64,000 bases of DNA from JBFXAF01 sp050184585 (lineage in GTDB: Bacteria > Pseudomonadota > Alphaproteobacteria > Rhizobiales > Rhizobiaceae), in the NCBI GenBank assembly GCA_050184585.1, contig JBFXAF010000002.1, positions 248,001 through 312,000 on the forward strand, read 5' to 3'. Below the pieces are notes generated by a model. That model had not been told where the DNA came from and did no database searches. It was given only the letters and a program-made list of their open reading frames with translations. This document shows, one piece after another, positions 60,997 to 64,000 of this stretch. Position 1 is the stretch's first letter; each line of letters opens with the position of its first letter. Position numbers and translations under genes: made by a program.

Positions 60997-63051
60997 CTAT
61001 CGCAGCGTCGCGGCGATGTTGCCGCCGTCGACCGTGGTGACGTCGCCCGTCGTCCGTTCCGCCAGCGCGTGATGCAGGAACGCCTGAGCGACGTCCTCGG
61101 CCCGCACCTCCAGGCCGAGCAGGTTGCCCGACATGTAGTCCTTCTCCGATACGCCACGGGCCTTCGAGCGGCTTGCGATCATCTCGCCCGTCAGCAATCC
61201 GGACCGGACGCGGTCGGCGTTGACGGCATTCGACCGCACGCCGATCGCGCCATATTCGAGCGCGTACTGACGCGACAGAAACAGCGTCGCCGCCTTCGGG
61301 ATGCCATAGGCGCCGAACTTCGCGCCCGGGTTCACCGCCTGCTTGGAGGTGTTGAACAACAGCGCGCCGCCCGTACCCTGCTGCTTGAAGATGCCCACGG
61401 CGTTGCTCGCCACCGTCTGGTGCGCAAAGAAGTTGAGCTCAAAGCTCCTGCGCAGCAGCGCATCGTCGATCGCGGCGATCTCGCCCTCCCACGCCGCGCC
61501 GGCGTTGGAGACGACGATGTCGACCCCTCCATAGACGCTCACCGCCCTGTCGAACGCCGCCCGCACCGATGCCGCATCGGTAACGTCGCAGGCGACGCCG
61601 ATCGAATTGTTGCCCGCCGCCTTCGCCGCCGCGTCGGCGGCCTTCTGGTCGAGATCGGCGACCACGACATGCGCGCCGCTGGCGGCGAACAGCCTCGCCG
61701 TCGCCTTGCCGATCGCGCCAGCGCCACCGGTGATGAATGCGATCTGGCCGGTCAGCGGCTTCGGCTTGGCGCCGGCGAGCTTGGCCTGCTCGAGCGACCA
61801 GTATTCGAGCTCGAAGAGTTCCGGCTTGGTCAGCGGCTTGAAGGCGCCGATGGCTTCCGCGCCCTCGACCGCCTCGATCCACATCTCGCCGACGTCGGAT
61901 GCGATGCGGGCGTCCTTCAGCGTGCGGCCGAAGCCGAACATGCCCATGCCGGGGATGAGGACAAGCCTGGGCATCGGATCGAGCATCGTGCGGCCGACGT
62001 CGTCGCGCGCATCATTGTCGGTGAAGTAGCGGGTGTAGTCGGCGACATAGCGCGCGACCGCCTCGCGCATCGACCCGGCGAACGCCGGCATATCGCCCCG
62101 GTCCGGCGCGTCGAGCACCATCGGACCGGTCTTAATGCGGATGGACAGGTCCGGCGTGCTCACGCCGGTGTCGGCGAGCCGCCGGAGATCGCGCACGGAG
62201 AGGAAATCGAGAACGCGCGCGGAGGTGCGGAAATCCGCGACCATGCGGTCGACGGCTCCTTCGCCTCGCTGGAAGGCGACCGCGCCGCGCAGCATCGGCG
62301 CGATCTCGTTCGGCGATGGCAGGTTCACCGGTGCGGGGGGGACCTTCGCCAGCGTCCTGCCACGGGCGGCGACGTGGTCTTCCGCCGCCGTCACATAGGC
62401 GATCATCCTGTCATAGGCTTCGCGCGCCGTCTCGCCGAAGGTGAAGATGCCGTGCTTGTCCAGGATCAGGCCCTCGACCGAGGTGTCCCGCTCGTAGATT
62501 TCCGCCGCCGCCCTGGCCAGGTCGAAGCCCGGCTTGATGTAAGGGACGAAACCCATCCTCGGCCCGAACACCTTGCGGCTCAGCGCCTCGCTGTGGACCT
62601 GGTCGACGATGGCCAGCACCGCGGTCGAATGCGTGTGGTCGACGAAGGTGTGCGGCAGGAAGGCGTGGAGCAGCGTCTCGACCGACGGGTTCGGCGATGA
62701 CGGATCGATCAGGTTGGCGCGCTGCAGCGCCACCATGTCCTCGTCGGAAAGCTTGGCGAGGCCGCGCGCCTTGATCAGCGGCGCGAGCTTCACCGCCGGC
62801 AGCCCGGCCGGCTCGATGACGGCCATGTCCCAGCCGCTGCCCTTGACGCAGAGCACGGGCCAGCGGTCGCCAAGCAGGTCCGTGACCGTGGTCTTCACCG
62901 ACGTGTTGCCGCCGCCATGCAGCACCAGCCGCGGCTCGCCCCCGAGCAGCCGTGTCGTGTAGACGCGCAGCGCGATGTCGCGCGCGACGCCTCTCTTCCC
63001 GTAGTCCGCGACCGTCGCTTCGGCTTCCGCGTCGTTCCAGAGGTTCTTCAT
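60997..63051 (-). CDS. Bifunctional class II aldolase / short-chain dehydrogenase
   Basis: This 684-residue fusion has a class II (zinc) sugar-phosphate aldolase at about 1-400 with HGGGNTSVK (about 45-53), the zinc His pair in DHTHSTAV, and LDKHGIFTFGETAREAYDR. A classical SDR domain follows at about 430-684 with TGGAGAIGKATA, VSNAGAA and YGIPK as catalytic Tyr/Lys. In related proteins the aldolase makes dihydroxyacetone phosphate plus an aldehyde, which the dehydrogenase then oxidises or reduces. With mtnA next to it, methylthio- or 5-deoxy-ribulose-1-phosphate is the best guess; a rhamnulose-1-phosphate role is the alternative. The glycine motif LHGGGNTSVK differs from that of RhaD-type fusions. 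Confidence 0.88.
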   Translation of the reverse strand: MKNLWNDAEAEATVADYGKRGVARDIALRVYTTRLLGGEPRLVLHGGGNTSVKTTVTDLLGDRWPVLCVKGSGWDMAVIEPAGLPAVKLAPLIKARGLAKLSDEDMVALQRANLIDPSSPNPSVETLLHAFLPHTFVDHTHSTAVLAIVDQVHSEALSRKVFGPRMGFVPYIKPGFDLARAAAEIYERDTSVEGLILDKHGIFTFGETAREAYDRMIAYVTAAEDHVAARGRTLAKVPPAPVNLPSPNEIAPMLRGAVAFQRGEGAVDRMVADFRTSARVLDFLSVRDLRRLADTGVSTPDLSIRIKTGPMVLDAPDRGDMPAFAGSMREAVARYVADYTRYFTDNDARDDVGRTMLDPMPRLVLIPGMGMFGFGRTLKDARIASDVGEMWIEAVEGAEAIGAFKPLTKPELFELEYWSLEQAKLAGAKPKPLTGQIAFITGGAGAIGKATARLFAASGAHVVVADLDQKAADAAAKAAGNNSIGVACDVTDAASVRAAFDRAVSVYGGVDIVVSNAGAAWEGEIAAIDDALLRRSFELNFFAHQTVASNAVGIFKQQGTGGALLFNTSKQAVNPGAKFGAYGIPKAATLFLSRQYALEYGAIGVRSNAVNADRVRSGLLTGEMIASRSKARGVSEKDYMSGNLLGLEVRAEDVAQAFLHHALAERTTGDVTTVDGGNIAATLR

Positions 63052-63079
63052 TCGCTTCCTTGTCGGTGTCCGTTGAGCC

Positions 63080-64000
63080 TCAGGCCGCCAGCGCGACGCC
63101 CATCCTGGCAAGCAGCTTCCTCGCCAGCGAATCCGTCAGCACAAGATGGGTCGCGAAGCCGCCCTCGAGGGCGGCCATCAGCGGTTCGATCTTGTTGTCC
63201 TGCTGGACGACCAGAAGTCGCCTGGGAATCGAACGGATCGACGCGAGGTCGGCCGAAATCAGCCGGCGATTGTAGTCGCAGTCCAGCAGCTGGCCACCGG
63301 CGTCGATGAGTTGTCCCGCGATCACGCCGGCCGCGCCCCTCGTGCGCAAAGCACGCAGTTCGTTGCGAGGCAGCGCGCCGCATTCGACGATATGGCTGTC
63401 GTCGAGAATGCTGCCGACGGAAAACAGCGCGAGCGTGCAATCGGCGATGCCGGCGAGCTGGTCGCGCAGCATCGGCTCGCCGCGCAGTTCCCGCGCCAGC
63501 CTTTCGCTGGAAAGCACCAGCGGCGCGTAGATGTTGATGCCCTTCGCGTTCAGCCGCCGGGCGATCTCCATCGTGCACTGGTCCGGACGATAGGAATAGG
63601 GCCCGCCGAGATTGCCGCAAAGCTGGATGACGGTGACGCCCTGGAGGTCGGCGAAACTCATCACGTCGGCGATCTGGTAGACCGTCTTGCCCCAGGCCAC
63701 GCCGATCCGGTCGCCCTTCTTCGCAAGCTCGAGGAAGACGCTCGCCGCCAGCGTGGGCGTTTCGGATCCGGGATCGCGGGCGTCTCCGCCCGATGGCGCG
63801 ATCCAGACGGATTCGAGCCCGAGCAGATCCTCGAGTTGTCGGGCGCGCGCATCGTCGCCGAAGAGTTGCGTCGAGGTCGATATGCTGACGATGCCCGTTT
63901 CCCGGGCGCGTTTCAGATACATGGCGACGGTGGCGCGCGAGATGCCGAGCCGCCGCGCGACCTCGTCCTGCCTGAGCCCATGCGAATAGTAGAGCCAGGC
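63080..64000 (-). CDS. SorC-family sugar-binding transcriptional regulator, 5' end outside window
   Basis: At least 306 residues are visible; the frame is open to the window edge. The N-terminal part shows a helix-turn-helix (HGLRQDEVARRLGISRATVA), and the rest is the SorC/DeoR sugar-phosphate-binding domain (VIQLCGNLGGPYSYRP, LFSVGSILDDSHI). These regulators sense phosphorylated sugars. It lies 28 bases upstream of the aldolase-dehydrogenase gene on the same strand and is probably the local regulator of the shunt. Confidence 0.9.
   Translation of the reverse strand, partial: AWLYYSHGLRQDEVARRLGISRATVAMYLKRARETGIVSISTSTQLFGDDARARQLEDLLGLESVWIAPSGGDARDPGSETPTLAASVFLELAKKGDRIGVAWGKTVYQIADVMSFADLQGVTVIQLCGNLGGPYSYRPDQCTMEIARRLNAKGINIYAPLVLSSERLARELRGEPMLRDQLAGIADCTLALFSVGSILDDSHIVECGALPRNELRALRTRGAAGVIAGQLIDAGGQLLDCDYNRRLISADLASIRSIPRRLLVVQQDNKIEPLMAALEGGFATHLVLTDSLARKLLARMGVALAA

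Overview
The window is about 66% G+C and gene-dense. It reads as chromosome of an alphaproteobacterium of the order Hyphomicrobiales (Rhizobiales), most like a Mesorhizobium/Phyllobacteriaceae relative. Pointers are the aapJQMP general amino-acid transporter, the LdtR regulator beside an L,D-transpeptidase, NDUFS4- and NDUFS6-like complex I accessory proteins, a Cys-less (non-zinc) HemB metal site, and SthA. The genus is an inference.

Layout. 1-7.1 kb is a cell-envelope block: an M23 endopeptidase fused to a lytic transglycosylase domain (cut by the window edge), a caspase-like protein that has lost its catalytic Cys, a YceI-OmpA fusion, and an L,D-transpeptidase with its MarR-type regulator LdtR. 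7.1-16.8 kb is mostly housekeeping: 3-hydroxyisobutyryl-CoA hydrolase, a three-gene lipid/membrane operon (DUF1295, Cfa-like methyltransferase, membrane protein), hemB, a sugar-nucleotide epimerase-like protein, sthA and an RDD protein. 17.1-22.2 kb is an autotransporter gene broken by a 2,212-bp IS1595-like element. The element has perfect 24-bp terminal inverted repeats and an 8-bp target duplication, and carries cargo genes including a HEPN-like candidate. 22.2-29 kb holds an aminoacyl-tRNA-protein transferase, a DMT exporter, an ECF42-type sigma factor operon with three DGPF (YCII-related) proteins facing a small membrane-protein gene, a methyltransferase and an AI-2E family transporter. 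29-34.3 kb is a TetR-controlled RND efflux system. 34.4-48.3 kb carries ridA, parC, an exported protein, a pyroglutamyl-peptidase-like protein, aspS, an MFS transporter, rnd, ppx and ppk. 48-57 kb holds an NDUFS6-like zinc finger, an FAD monooxygenase, an AT-rich membrane protein gene, aapJQMP, a PAP2 phosphatase, a cystathionine beta-lyase and a 29-residue membrane peptide. 57-64 kb has tRNA-Pro(TGG), an SDR/AraC divergent pair, an NDUFS4-like gene, tRNA-Arg(TCT), and a cluster of an mtnA-type isomerase, an aldolase-dehydrogenase fusion and a SorC-family regulator (cut by the window edge).

How genes work together. The last cluster fits a salvage shunt for 5-deoxy- or 5-methylthio-pentose phosphates: isomerise, retro-aldol cleave, then oxidise or reduce the aldehyde. 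The ECF42 operon and the small gene opposite it both have a TGTCGA-N17-CGA promoter-like element, suggesting one regulon. Several near-perfect palindromic repeats lie mostly between converging genes; one 158-bp repeat occurs twice. Most single-gene calls are firm. The cargo genes, the smallest ORFs and the pathway proposal are inference.
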